Assembly (NCBI RefSeq): GCF_000519265.1
Contig: NZ_KI912608.1
Location: forward strand, 1,305,582 to 1,369,581
Origin: Desulfonatronum lacustre DSM 10312
GTDB taxonomy: Bacteria; Desulfobacterota; Desulfovibrionia; Desulfovibrionales; Desulfonatronaceae
Length of the DNA stretch: 64,000 nt
Reading direction: 5' to 3'
The notes beneath the pieces are model-generated. The model did no database searches. It was not told the origin of the DNA and saw only the letters and a program-made list of their open reading frames with translations. Position numbers and translations under genes: made by a program. Shown here piece by piece: positions 9,469-18,678 of this stretch. Numbering within the stretch: the stretch's first letter is position 1; every line of letters starts with the position of its first letter.

Positions 9469-9559
9469 GGTATTTTTCTTTTTAGAGGATCGCCATTTCA
9501 AGGCTCTTCTTGTTGGATCATCCCCGTCCCAGGGCCTCGCCCCCGCCGACCCCGCTCAA

Positions 9560-12373
9560 TCACTGTCCTCTCGCGGCCCTGCCCGCCATGAGATATTCCC
9601 CCCGCAGCAATGGTCCGGTATCTCGTGGAAAGGCAAACTTGCGATCTTGCAATTCGTGTTCACGGCCTTGATCCTGGATGCACCCCGCCAGAAATTCGTC
9701 CGCGGTTTCATCCGTCAGCGGCCTGGAAAACAGATAGCCTTGGGCGTAATCACACCCCATTTCGGACAGCAGTTTCAACTGGGCGGGAGTTTCCACCCCC
9801 TTGGCGGTGACTTCTATGCCCAGGCCATGGGCCAACGTAATGGTGGTCCAGACAATATCCTTGCTCGTGTTATGCTCGCCCAGACTTGTGATCACGGACC
9901 TTTCGAGCTTTACATTGTCGACGGGCAGCAAGGAAAAGCCGCCCAATTGACGGAACAAGGACTGGCCCGTGCCGACGTCGTCAATGCTCAATTGAACGTC
10001 CTGTTCTTTCAGACGCAAGAGCAGTTCGCCGGTATTCTGGAAATGCGTCATGTCCTTGCTCGGAAAATCCAGCACCAAGCTTCGTTCATCCAGGCTCGAA
10101 ACTTCGAGCGCGGACTCGATGCAGTGCATAATGCCCGGAAAGGTGATCCGCTTCATGGACAGGTTGACGCAGATGGACAGCAACGGGTGACCGGCATGTC
10201 TGTTTTGCCAAGCGCGCATCCGCGCGCAGGCCTTGTGAAGCACCAGTCGGGTCAAAGGAATGATCTGACCGTCTTGCTCGACAAGAGAAACAAAATCAGC
10301 GGGATACAATAGCCCTCGGCGAGGGTGTTCCCAGCGAATCAGGGCCTCGAAGCCGTTGATCCTCTTGCTGCTGACCTGAAAGATAGGCTGGTAGTGCAAA
10401 CAGAACTCGCCCCGGTCCATGGCTCCGGGAAGGTCGTGCCGGAGTTCGTCGCGGCCGTTGGACAACGACGGTTGATTGGAGAACCTCAGTAAGTGGATCG
10501 TGCCTTTTTTCTGGATTTTGGCCTTGTACATGGCCAAATCCGCATCACGCAAGATCTCGGAGGAGGATGCATACCCCGTGGACAGAACCAATCCCGTGCT
10601 GACGGTGCAGACAAATTCGTGCTGGTCGTTGATCAGTGTCGGGACAGCCAGTTCTTCTCGAATCCGATGCAGGATGTGCATGGCCTCTTCTTCATTCTGA
10701 ATATTCTCCAGCAGGATGACGAACTCGTCTCCACCGAACCTGGATACCGTATCCACGTCGCGCACGCATTTCATGATTTTCCGAGCCACCTCGACAAGCA
10801 ACGTGTCGCCGGCAACATGGCCGAAGTTGTCATTTATGTGTTTGAAGTTGTCGATATCCAGAAAGGCCAGGGCAAACAACGCGTCGTGAGTGCGTTTAAG
10901 CTGCTGCAGGGCCATCTCGATCCTGTCCATGAACAATGCCTTGTTGGGCAAACCGGTGAGCTGGTCGTGAAAGGCCTGATGCAAGAGTTGTCTTTCCATT
11001 TTTTTCCGCTCCGTGATATCCTCGAATACCGCGATGAAGGCGTAACCGCACTCAGCCTGATTCTCGGCGGTGTATGCGTCCAAAAGCAGCTGGCGGGGTT
11101 CTCCCTGGTCGGACCGGAGCTCGAGTTCAAACTTGGCAACCGACCCGTGTTCGCGGATCTCCCGGAAAAAATTGAGATATTGGATGGGAGTCAGGCAGTT
11201 TTCCTCCCACCACGTCATACCTTGAGCTTGCGAAACCGCTTCGGGCGAAGAGCCCAGCATCTCCGCCAACGCTTTATTGACGAAAAGGATGCGTCCATCA
11301 GCGGCAATCTTGGCAAGTCCGCGACGGGACAACTCAAAAATACGCTGGTAGTGATCCTGGATCCGGCCGGACGCATCCGATTCGCATGGCTTCAATCGCC
11401 TTTCCTGGACCACCAGCAGCCTGGCCGACGTATCACCGCCAAGGACATCCGGGATGTGGAGCACCGTCAGGGAAACCGGCATGGACGCCCCGCTCAGGGC
11501 CACGATTTCGCCGGACGCCGCGCCCCCCTGCTGATCTGCAAAAAAGGGCGCCGTGCTGATGTCGCTCTGGATCCGGACCACGGAAGCGAGGGGAAGCCGC
11601 GTTCCGTTTCCGGAAATTTCAAGACCCGTCAGCGAGGCAAAGGCGGAATTCCAGTGGATCATCTCGTCTTGGCCGTCAATGACGCAAAAAGCCGGACCAT
11701 GCTGTTCCAGCAAGAAAAAGAGGGCGGCGTTCTGGTCGAACACGCTATTCCATTGTTCGATGCCTTGCAGCAGATCGTCGGCCCCCTGGGATTCCTTGGC
11801 AACGCCCAACCAGTGAAGCCGACAAAAATTATGTCGGATGCGTCCTTCAAGGACCACGAAAATGCAAACCCGCAGCAGGGTCTTGAAGGCGTCCAGGGGC
11901 AACCCCTGTTGGGGAAATTGCAGCAGGACCGGACTGTGCTGCTTTTCCTGGAACCTGCTGGTGATGTCCTCCAAGAATGCCCGTAAACAGGAGAGGTCCG
12001 CCTGCAAGCCGACCATGTCCACGCTGATGTCGCAGACCTCGTATCCTTGCTCCGCGGCCTCGCGACGCTCCTGCTCCAGGCGACTGAACAGCAGGGAAAG
12101 AGACAGCTTGCCGTGCCGCAGAAAATCGCCGGGATCAATGAAAGCGATCTGATCGGGACGCAGTCCCTGGCCCTCGAGCTCCCAGATCACGTCCCGCAAA
12201 GAGGCGTGGCGTGGAGAAATCGGGTCCGTGACCCAGAGACACTTGGCCCGTCTTTGCACCATTCCGAGCCAGTGGGCGCGGTTGTTCTTGAGCAGGTCGT
12301 CCGGCCCCCTGTAGAGCATGGCGAGCCGATCCTGGGGACGGATGGATGAGAAAGTTTTTGGCGTATGAAGCAT
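9560..12373 (-). CDS. MEDS-PAS-GGDEF-EAL signalling protein
   Basis: An upstream in-frame start would translate the repeat at 12461-12584, so I place the start at the ATG pair 12373/12376 (about 937 residues). Residues about 18-175 resemble a MEDS sensory domain (MLYRGPDDLL, RRAKCLWVTDPISPRHASLR). Two PAS-like segments follow (about 215-310 and 330-450). The GGDEF domain is intact (RFGGDEF, 545-551) and has an RxxD inhibitory site (RDVD) five residues upstream. The EAL domain begins FEALIRWEHP (EAL 676-678) but is degenerate: the usual LEITES segment reads LDFPSKDM and AEGVET reads AKGVET. I infer an active diguanylate cyclase with a weak or dead phosphodiesterase half. Confidence 0.85.
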   Translation of the reverse strand: MLHTPKTFSSIRPQDRLAMLYRGPDDLLKNNRAHWLGMVQRRAKCLWVTDPISPRHASLRDVIWELEGQGLRPDQIAFIDPGDFLRHGKLSLSLLFSRLEQERREAAEQGYEVCDISVDMVGLQADLSCLRAFLEDITSRFQEKQHSPVLLQFPQQGLPLDAFKTLLRVCIFVVLEGRIRHNFCRLHWLGVAKESQGADDLLQGIEQWNSVFDQNAALFFLLEQHGPAFCVIDGQDEMIHWNSAFASLTGLEISGNGTRLPLASVVRIQSDISTAPFFADQQGGAASGEIVALSGASMPVSLTVLHIPDVLGGDTSARLLVVQERRLKPCESDASGRIQDHYQRIFELSRRGLAKIAADGRILFVNKALAEMLGSSPEAVSQAQGMTWWEENCLTPIQYLNFFREIREHGSVAKFELELRSDQGEPRQLLLDAYTAENQAECGYAFIAVFEDITERKKMERQLLHQAFHDQLTGLPNKALFMDRIEMALQQLKRTHDALFALAFLDIDNFKHINDNFGHVAGDTLLVEVARKIMKCVRDVDTVSRFGGDEFVILLENIQNEEEAMHILHRIREELAVPTLINDQHEFVCTVSTGLVLSTGYASSSEILRDADLAMYKAKIQKKGTIHLLRFSNQPSLSNGRDELRHDLPGAMDRGEFCLHYQPIFQVSSKRINGFEALIRWEHPRRGLLYPADFVSLVEQDGQIIPLTRLVLHKACARMRAWQNRHAGHPLLSICVNLSMKRITFPGIMHCIESALEVSSLDERSLVLDFPSKDMTHFQNTGELLLRLKEQDVQLSIDDVGTGQSLFRQLGGFSLLPVDNVKLERSVITSLGEHNTSKDIVWTTITLAHGLGIEVTAKGVETPAQLKLLSEMGCDYAQGYLFSRPLTDETADEFLAGCIQDQGREHELQDRKFAFPRDTGPLLRGEYLMAGRAARGQ

Positions 12374-12428
12374 CATGGCCTTGAGTCGCGGTTTACGGTT
12401 CCCTGATGACGGAGGAAGTCTCAGCGCG

Positions 12429-12584
12429 CCTATCTGAGTGTTGAAAAAATCCTTTGTCGACAGTCCGTTCAAAAATCCCAAGTGCAAGGAGCAAGAAAAG
12501 TTCAATGTCGAAGCGTATTTATTGATACGTGAGAGGTTGAACTCTTTGCAGCGACGCAGCAATTGGGAGTTTTTCAACGGACTG
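12429..12584. repeat. 124-bp CAGTCCGTT inverted-repeat element, copy B
   Basis: The core runs 12461-12584. It starts CAGTCCGTTC and ends CAACGGACTG, with ends imperfectly complementary over about 25 bp; the flank TATCTGAGTGTTGAAAAA is shared with copy A at 53984-54107. It lies upstream of the GGDEF-EAL gene and creates a spurious N-terminal extension of that reading frame. Confidence 0.8.
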
Positions 12585-13386
12585 CTATATGGGCAAGACC
12601 AGCAGCTTCTCGATGCAACCGTCTCCAGGCGGCGCGCCTTGCTTCGGAAAGAACCATGAGTCGTCGTCATTTCTTCAAGATGCATGCCAAGGAGTCCATA
12701 TCTGTCGTTGTTTTTTTGATATGCAATTTCAAGGTATTAGGAGGCACACCCAAACCAGAGATGGTGGCGCGGGATTATATGACTGGTTCCCGCATCCGGC
12801 TTTGCAGGACTTCAGGATTCCGCGGAGCGTTCGTATCCAGGCAGGGCATGCAGCGGCATGAGAGGACTCGCACACCATCGACATCCCCTTGAATAAGGGA
12901 ATCCGGATTTTGCAACCATCCGCATATCCTGGATTACTCACTATGCGGTTCGGACTGATATCCTCCGGAAATTCCATGGTTTCAGGCGCAGAGCCCAGGG
13001 TCGCGGCCGCACCGCTACCTTGGGTTCTGCGCCGTGTTTCCTTCGCCACCCCCAACGCCTGTCGTTGCGTCGCTATTCTTTACACTGCTTCTGTTTAACG
13101 GAAAAACATAACCATCCAATAAGATATAACTTTTATATTTACACTTGGGTCATCGGTGTCAGGAAAGTTTACAGCTGGTTTTCTGCTATATTGAACCGGG
13201 CTCGTAAATCTATTGATTCCGGCCTGCTGACCAATAAAAAATTTAAGTCCTGAAGGGGCGACGTTATTGGCAGTTCAACTGCTAACGTCGCCCCTTCAGG
13301 ACTCGATCCGTAATCCACTCCGCCTCGGGGGTAAAAACCGCCGGCTCTACGGCGAAATCCCTTCGGGATTGTCGAAACTTCTCAGT
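12585..13386. other. Non-coding gap with two strong palindromes
   Basis: I see no convincing gene in these 800 bases. A long imperfect palindrome at 12987-13036 (GGCGCAGA facing TCTGCGCC) and a near-perfect one at 13246-13303 are present. Small hairpins lie at 13338-13375 just behind the response-regulator stop. Confidence 0.6.
13246..13303. repeat. 58-bp near-perfect palindrome
   Basis: The 21-bp arms (13246-13266 and 13283-13303, beginning AGTCCTGAAGGGGCGACG) are perfect inverse complements. The loop contains a further GCAGTT/AACTGC pairing, so the whole stem is about 27 bp with one small bulge. It sits 84 bp behind the NtrC-type regulator gene. No U-tract follows on either strand, so an intrinsic terminator is unlikely; a REP-type or transposon-derived element is more plausible. 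Confidence 0.7.
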
Positions 13387-15039
13387 TCAACGGAATGGAA
13401 TGGAGTGCTTTTTGAGCAGTTCGTAGAACCTGGCCCTGGAAATGCCGGAGAGGCGCAGGACTTCGGGTAGGTCGTGACCGACACGCCGCAAGATTTCATG
13501 GATGTACTCCCGTTCCAGGGCACTGACGGTCTGTTCCCGCAGTTCCCGCAGTGTCGGGAGGTCTTTGGCCATCAACGCACTTGCCTTGACGGACTCTGAT
13601 TCCGAAAAGACGAAATCCGGAACGGCGCGGGCCGAATTGAGGGCGGGCTCGACCACGGGGGCTTCCATATCTTCGACGGGAGCGCCCCGCTCTTCCGGTT
13701 CGACCTGCCGCGGAACCTCGGAAAAATCGGGGAGCTGGGCGTGATTGGAGGATTTGTGCCCCTTGCGCAGGCATGCTTTCTTTGCCTTGATCCGCACCTC
13801 CATAGGTAAATGCTGCGGATAGAGGATCGGCTCTTTTCTGGCCGAAACCAGGACGTTCTCCAGGGTGCCGAACAACTCACGGACATTGCCCGGCCAATCG
13901 TAGTTCATCAGCGCCTCGGTGAATTCCGGCGACATGCCCTTGGTGGGCAGTCCGTATTGTTCACAGACCGTGTTCATATGATGGACGGTCAGTTCCTTGA
14001 TGTCCTCCCGCCGGTCGATCAGGGCCGGGAGTTGAATATGCATGGATCTCAAACGAAAGAGGAGGTCCTGACGAAAAGCGCCGGCTTGGGTCATGGCCTC
14101 GAGATCCTGGTTCGTGGCGCAGACCAGCCGAAAATTGCTCTTGATTTCCCTGTTGTCCCCAACCTTGCGGAAGCGATGTTCCTGAAGGACGCGCAAAAAT
14201 TTTTTCTGAACGGACAGGGGCAGTTCTCCCACTTCGTCCAGAAACAGGGTTCCGCCGTCCGCCTTGATGATCAGCCCTTCCCGAAGCGAATCAGCGCCGG
14301 TGAACGCCCCCTTGACGGAACCGAACAACTCGGACTCGACGAGGTTTTCGTGAAGGGTCGCGCAATCCACAATGACAAAGCGCCCCTTTGCCCTGGCGCT
14401 GTTCTCGTGAATGGCCCTCGCGAATAGCTCTTTGCCCGTACCGGTCTCGCCCGTGACAAGCACCGACATGTCGCTCTCCGCGGCCTGGGCCAGCAGATCG
14501 AAACACGCCTTGATCCGGGGGCTTCGACCAACAATACCGTTGACTTTCAGGGCCTTCAGGCCTGCGCATGGCTTTTTCTCACGGTATTGTAAGGCGCGGA
14601 TCAACGGCAACAGCATCGACTTCAAGGAAGACGGCTTTTGAACATAATCCCATGCGCCGTTGCGGATGGCCAATTCGGCGCCGTCCGGATCGGACTCGCC
14701 GGTAATGATGATCACCTCCGGGGGCTTGCTCCCGCGGTTGATCGTCGGCAACGCCTCCAGGCCGTTGCCGTCGGGCAGGCGGACATCCAGGAAAACCACG
14801 TCGAAGTTATAGCGTTCAACGAGTTCAAGGCCCTTGCGGAGGGAATGCGCGCACTGAACATCATACCCCAATCGAAGGATCTTTTTAGACAAGACGTTAC
14901 AGATGATCTTGTCGTCATCAATGATCAGGACAAGAGTCCTCTTCCCCTCCTGGCACCGACCAGAATCATCCGAATGAAAACAAGGTTCCGGCATGACGTC
15001 CTGATTGCATGCTCGCGGGGAATCAACCTGGCTATTCAT
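13387..15039 (-). CDS. NtrC-family sigma-54-dependent response regulator
   Basis: The start at 15039 overlaps the kinase stop by 8 bp (ATGAATAG), giving 550 residues. The longer frame reading back into the kinase gene is rejected. The receiver domain (about 30-150) has DD near 37-38 and the phospho-acceptor in FLDVRLPDG. The AAA+ domain has Walker A GETGTGKE, the sigma-54 contact loop GAFTGAD and Walker [14 protein letters not shown]. The C terminus carries a Fis-type helix-turn-helix ([19 protein letters not shown]). All activator motifs look intact. It is the partner of the PAS kinase upstream. It could be the activator for the sigma-54 promoters at 28.5, 53.3 and 56.4 kb, although nothing in the sequence proves that. 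Confidence 0.9.
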   Translation of the reverse strand: MNSQVDSPRACNQDVMPEPCFHSDDSGRCQEGKRTLVLIIDDDKIICNVLSKKILRLGYDVQCAHSLRKGLELVERYNFDVVFLDVRLPDGNGLEALPTINRGSKPPEVIIITGESDPDGAELAIRNGAWDYVQKPSSLKSMLLPLIRALQYREKKPCAGLKALKVNGIVGRSPRIKACFDLLAQAAESDMSVLVTGETGTGKELFARAIHENSARAKGRFVIVDCATLHENLVESELFGSVKGAFTGADSLREGLIIKADGGTLFLDEVGELPLSVQKKFLRVLQEHRFRKVGDNREIKSNFRLVCATNQDLEAMTQAGAFRQDLLFRLRSMHIQLPALIDRREDIKELTVHHMNTVCEQYGLPTKGMSPEFTEALMNYDWPGNVRELFGTLENVLVSARKEPILYPQHLPMEVRIKAKKACLRKGHKSSNHAQLPDFSEVPRQVEPEERGAPVEDMEAPVVEPALNSARAVPDFVFSESESVKASALMAKDLPTLRELREQTVSALEREYIHEILRRVGHDLPEVLRLSGISRARFYELLKKHSIPFR

Positions 15040-17038
15040 CAAGATGTTCCAGGGAAACGCATCGGGGAAGGTAAACATGGACCGTCGTGCCCCGACCTTG
15101 ACGGCTGTCCAGAACAACGCCGCCGCCCAGCTTGTGCGCGACGGCGTGAACGATGGGCAGCCCCATGCCCGTCCCTCCCGTGCTTTTCTTGGTGGAAAAG
15201 AGAGGCTCAAATACCCGGTCGAGGATTTCCTCGGGAATGCCTCGGCCGTTATCCCTGACCGCAAGGTGCAGGTATTCGCCCTCGGGAAGCTGGTTGCCGT
15301 AAACAGCCAGGGGACCTTCAAGGATTGCCTCGGACAGCGTCACTTCGATTTCGCCCTGACCGTTCATGGCCTGGGCTGCGTTGATGCAGAGATTCATGAG
15401 GATCTGATGCATATGCGTGGTGTCGGCGACGAGCAGCCAGGAGGTCGTCCGAAGATTCTGGACGATGCGTACGCCTTTGGGCAACAACCCGCGACTGACG
15501 GCAATGACGCTCTGAACAAGATCAAGGCCGGCCGTTGGAAAAGCAATCGGGGAGCCCTGGCGCTTGAAACTCAAAATCTGACCGACCAGTTTTTTGGCGT
15601 CTTCAGCGTATCCCAGGGCCTGCTCCAGGTCCGTGCGCACGGGGTCGCCATCCTCGAGCTGCTCCGCGGCCAGTTCAATGGAACCGATGATCCCCCCGAG
15701 AATGTTGTTGAAGTCATGCGCGGTTCCCCCGGCCGCGATCCCGATGGCCTCCAGTTTCTCGGCATTGCGAATGCGTCGCGCCAAACGCACCTCTTGCGTC
15801 ACGTCGCACAGGATGGCGACGTAGTTGGTGATCGCCCCGCCCGAATTCTTCAAGGGAGTAATCTGGGCCTTGATGTCGCGGCGCGAACCGTCCTTACGCC
15901 GCATAACAAGATTCCCATGCCAGATGCCTTTGTCGAGCATCAGTTCTTCCATGTTGTCTTTTTCCGGCAGGCAGGAGTGCTGAAAAAAGGTCAACAGGTT
16001 CACCTTTCCCGAGAGAACTTGTCGTCTGTCCAATCCGGTCATTTGCCAGAACGCTGGATTGACGTAGCTGATCCTCCAGTCAATGTCCGTGAGCACGACA
16101 CTCTCGGGCACATGTTCGATGATCGAGGCCGTGCGCAACAGTTCGTCCTGAGCGGCGTCTTTTTCCCGTGCATGAGTGATCAAAGCCTTGTCGCCGACCT
16201 GCTGATGGGTGTCGACAAGGCTTTCCTTCGAGTGTTCCCACACGGTTATGTTGTGAATAACGTAAACCGCTCCAACGGTGTTGTTGCTGGAGTCGTTGAA
16301 CGGCGATACCGTGACCTGAATCTCCCCTAGACGGTCAGAATGGATTGTCTGCTGCAGAACGTTTTTCTTCGCGGACAAAGGATATTTTTGTTCATGGGAT
16401 AAACGAGGCAGGCAAAAATCAAAGAGTTCTTCACAATTTTTGCCGATCAATGCGCATGGATGCATATTGAAATGCCGTGCAAAAGACATATTGACTCGTT
16501 TGATGACATTCTTCCTGTCCACAACGCATATTAAGTCATGGACTGAATCAATAGTATGCTCCAGCTCTTTCTTCGCAATGAAAACAGCATCACTAATGCC
16601 CATGCTGTTTCCCGCGATTTTTGAAAATACCGTAAAAGCACCGGTAAATTCTCGAAAATTTTGTGGGAACGGAAAGACGGATACGCCGAGATGGATGAAA
16701 GCGCCATTCCTTATCGGAAGCTGGATGTCAAAAGAGATATTTTTTCCGTCTCCGAGCAAGAGCATCTGGTGATGGATCAAATTACGCTGATGTTTCGGAA
16801 CAAGAGCATCGAGCCTTACCCCGAGGACATCGAATGACGTAAAACCTGTCAACTGATAAAATGTATTGTTGGCATAGGAAATCCTTCGTTGTGCATCAAG
16901 CATCACCAAAGGGACGTTGATCCACTCCACGAGCGTCTTGAAGAACTGCTCACCTCCGTTTGGGTTCACAAATGCGGGAGGGCATGACGATCCTCTCCCA
17001 AGGACTCCAGCCAAAGGCAGCGAAGAGTGATAATTCAT
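15032..17038 (-). CDS. Triple-PAS sensor histidine kinase
   Basis: The product has 668 residues with no convincing transmembrane segment, so it is probably cytoplasmic. PAS domains lie at about 32-140 (INVPLVMLDAQRRISYANNT), 155-275 (HDLICVVDRKNVIKRVNMSF) and 300-420 (SVVLTDIDWRISYVNPAFW). A HisKA domain follows, with the phospho-histidine in GTAHDFNNILGGIIGS, then an HATPase_c domain with N-box LMNLCINAAQAM, DNGRGIP and GTGMGLPIVH. It is translationally coupled to the NtrC-type regulator. The input signal is not visible; one or more PAS domains could bind a redox or small-molecule cofactor. Confidence 0.9.
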   Translation of the reverse strand: MNYHSSLPLAGVLGRGSSCPPAFVNPNGGEQFFKTLVEWINVPLVMLDAQRRISYANNTFYQLTGFTSFDVLGVRLDALVPKHQRNLIHHQMLLLGDGKNISFDIQLPIRNGAFIHLGVSVFPFPQNFREFTGAFTVFSKIAGNSMGISDAVFIAKKELEHTIDSVHDLICVVDRKNVIKRVNMSFARHFNMHPCALIGKNCEELFDFCLPRLSHEQKYPLSAKKNVLQQTIHSDRLGEIQVTVSPFNDSSNNTVGAVYVIHNITVWEHSKESLVDTHQQVGDKALITHAREKDAAQDELLRTASIIEHVPESVVLTDIDWRISYVNPAFWQMTGLDRRQVLSGKVNLLTFFQHSCLPEKDNMEELMLDKGIWHGNLVMRRKDGSRRDIKAQITPLKNSGGAITNYVAILCDVTQEVRLARRIRNAEKLEAIGIAAGGTAHDFNNILGGIIGSIELAAEQLEDGDPVRTDLEQALGYAEDAKKLVGQILSFKRQGSPIAFPTAGLDLVQSVIAVSRGLLPKGVRIVQNLRTTSWLLVADTTHMHQILMNLCINAAQAMNGQGEIEVTLSEAILEGPLAVYGNQLPEGEYLHLAVRDNGRGIPEEILDRVFEPLFSTKKSTGGTGMGLPIVHAVAHKLGGGVVLDSRQGRGTTVHVYLPRCVSLEHLDE

Positions 17039-17234
17039 GATCGATGTCTCCGTGGGTCTTCGATGCTACCGAGTGTCGGCGATGGATTCGTGGCGGCGAC
17101 GAAACGGGGAAATCCGGCCCTCCCCCCGTGATCGTGCGGCACACTTCAGTCTTGGATTATAGAAGAAAATTACATATTACGGACCGAAATATCCTCTTCA
17201 GATAGCCTCGTCTGTAGGGGAATCTCTTATTTAT

Positions 17235-17316
17235 GCGGGAAATAATCTCTGATGGGTGCAGGAATATTTCCCGGTAGAGGCGGGAGTATTTCCCGAAAGA
17301 AGCGGGAAAATTTCAC
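17235..17316. promoter_or_regulatory. Four 22-bp-phased GCGGGAATATTTCCC iterons
   Basis: Four copies of a palindromic core (GCGGGAAATAATCTC, GCAGGAATATTTCCC, GCGGGAGTATTTCCC, GCGGGAAAATTTCAC) start at 17235, 17258, 17280 and 17302. That spacing is two helical turns, so bound proteins would line up on one face. The array lies about 200-280 bp upstream of the kinase start and downstream of the NarL-type regulator. I found no -24/-12 element between it and the kinase gene. Confidence 0.65.
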
Positions 17317-17333
17317 ATGGAGAAGACGAAAAT

Positions 17334-17369
17334 CCCCCCGGGAGAAGACAGGAAGTTCTCCCGGGGGGG
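17334..17369. repeat. GC-rich hairpin
   Basis: Two arms (CCCCCCGGGAGAA and TTCTCCCGGGGGG) can form a 13-bp stem around a 9-nt loop. There is no T-run on either side, so a standard terminator is doubtful. It directly adjoins the iteron array. Confidence 0.6.
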
Positions 17370-17454
17370 ACACAGAGGAGGTGTTTGTTGCGTTGATCGA
17401 AGGCGCGTTGGGGGGGAAATGCTCGCTTAGGCGTGAAACAAATCAGTTTTCATC

Positions 17455-17603
17455 AAAATCGAAATCGAAATCGCGATCGAAATCGAAATCATTGAAATCG
17501 AAAAAACTGTGCATCACCCCTTGATTACGCCATCTTTTTAGAGATGACGTTCGATTTCGATCACGATTTCGATTTCGATTTCGATTTCGATTTCAATACC
17601 GAT
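17455..17603. repeat. TTTCGA-hexamer element, copy b
   Basis: The left arm holds about seven GAAATC-type hexamers (17455-17510). A centre of about 30 bp follows, and then a right arm of TTTCGA hexamers (17548-17600). The arms are mutually complementary. The element lies just behind the NarL-type regulator gene. Confidence 0.75.
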
Positions 17604-17637
17604 CCAATAGCGCGCGAGAATCGAACCAATCCGGGGT

Positions 17638-18315
17638 TCAATCCTTCCATTGGTCCACATCGACCAGGCCGATCTTGACCGCATAGCGAATCAGGTCCAT
17701 GGGCCGCTGGAGTTCGAGCTTGCGCATGATGTTGGTGCGGTGGTTCTCCACGGTTTTCGGGCTGACGAAAAGCCGGTTCGCGATTGCCTTGGTCGATTGC
17801 CCTTCCGCCAACAGCCGAAAGATCTCTTGCTCGCGGGGGGTCAGGCTCCCGTAGTCGCCGTGGGGCTCGACCGCTCGCGGGCCAGGAGAATTCACGATTC
17901 CCTGGATCACTTCACGGGAAACCGAACTGTCCAGAAAAAAATCGCCGTTGGCCACGACTTCCAGTGCCTTCAACAACCCTTCCGCGGCGGATTCCTTGAC
18001 CACGTAGCCCAGAGCCCCGGCCTGGAAGGCCTCGCTGATGTAGTCCATTCTGGAATGCATGCTGATGACCAGAATCCGCGTCTCGGGCAGGACGTTTCTT
18101 AGGCTCCGGACCAGATCAATGCCGTTTCCTCCGGGCAGGGATATGTCCACCAAGGCGAGATCGGGCCGCAATGCCTTGGCCCGTTGAAGCCCCTGCTCCG
18201 CGTCGCCGGCTTCTCCCGCCACCTCGAATGACGGGCTTCGAACGATTATCGCCTTGAGGCCTTCCCTGTAGAGCGGATGGTCATCGACAATCAATACTGT
18301 TTTTTTCGGCGTCAT
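17638..18315 (-). CDS. NarL/FixJ-family response regulator
   Basis: The start is the ATG at 18315 with CAAGGAAGC in front; an in-frame TTG upstream is rejected. The product has 225 residues. The receiver domain (1-120) has the acidic pair in IVDDHPLYREGL, the phospho-acceptor in LALVDISLPGGNG and the lysine in VVKESA. The LuxR-type helix-turn-helix (about 150-215) reads LTPREQEIFRLLAEGQSTK and VSPKTVENHRTNIMRKL. It pairs with the HisKA_3 kinase upstream, though 360 bp of repeat DNA now separates the two. Confidence 0.92.
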   Translation of the reverse strand: MTPKKTVLIVDDHPLYREGLKAIIVRSPSFEVAGEAGDAEQGLQRAKALRPDLALVDISLPGGNGIDLVRSLRNVLPETRILVISMHSRMDYISEAFQAGALGYVVKESAAEGLLKALEVVANGDFFLDSSVSREVIQGIVNSPGPRAVEPHGDYGSLTPREQEIFRLLAEGQSTKAIANRLFVSPKTVENHRTNIMRKLELQRPMDLIRYAVKIGLVDVDQWKD

Positions 18316-18370
18316 GGCGCTTCCTTGTTCTACGTTGCTTCCCAAATGACAGTATCAGGCCAACTCAACA

Positions 18371-18495
18371 TTGGAATCGAAATCGAAATCGAAATCGAGA
18401 AAAACAAGTACGTCATTGACGTGACGAAATGCAATTTCGATACCATTTCAATTTCGACCATACTCCGCGCTCTTTACGTCATGTTGATGTAAAAC
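18371..18495. repeat. TTTCGA-hexamer element, copy c
   Basis: Four GAATCG/AAATCG hexamers, a short centre containing GTCATTGACGTGACG, and a degenerate right arm of ATTTCGA units are followed by TTACGTCATGTTGATGTAAA. That right flank matches copy d at 24105-24240, which shows a true element boundary beyond the hexamers. Confidence 0.65.
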
Positions 18496-18678
18496 TTTCG
18501 TATCTACTCAGCACATTTTGTATCCGCCCTTGCTCCGGCAATCGGAGTCGGGGTCGCTATCGGAATCGGAATCGGAACAGGAAAAATTTTGAACGCTTCC
18601 CAGCGTTTTCGAACCCGATACCGATACCGATCCCGACTCCGACCCCGACAACGGCATTACTCTATGCTGAATAGTTAC
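18495..18678. repeat. Palindromic GGAATC-hexamer element, copy 2
   Basis: This is a full-length copy. It starts TATCTACTCAGCACATTTTG, has a centre around GAACGCTTCCCAGCG, and ends CTATGCTGAATAGTTAC. It is almost identical to the inverted copy at 36783-36955. Its last bases provide the TAA stop of the HisKA_3 kinase gene. Confidence 0.85.

Noticed and set aside
12374-12685. N-terminal extension of the GGDEF-EAL protein to 12685
   Set aside because: The extension translates the 124-bp repeat element; the MEDS-like domain starts after 12376.
12729-13055. A 108-residue minus-strand frame
   Set aside because: No ribosome site, no family resemblance, and it spans a palindrome.
15040-15321. N-terminal extension of the NtrC-type regulator
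   Set aside because: It is a shifted reading of the kinase 3' end; the ATG at 15039 overlapping the kinase stop is the natural start.
17608-17640. tRNA 3' end suggested by GGTTCGATTCTCGCG on the minus strand
   Set aside because: No matching acceptor stem or anticodon arm can be folded upstream, so it is not a tRNA.
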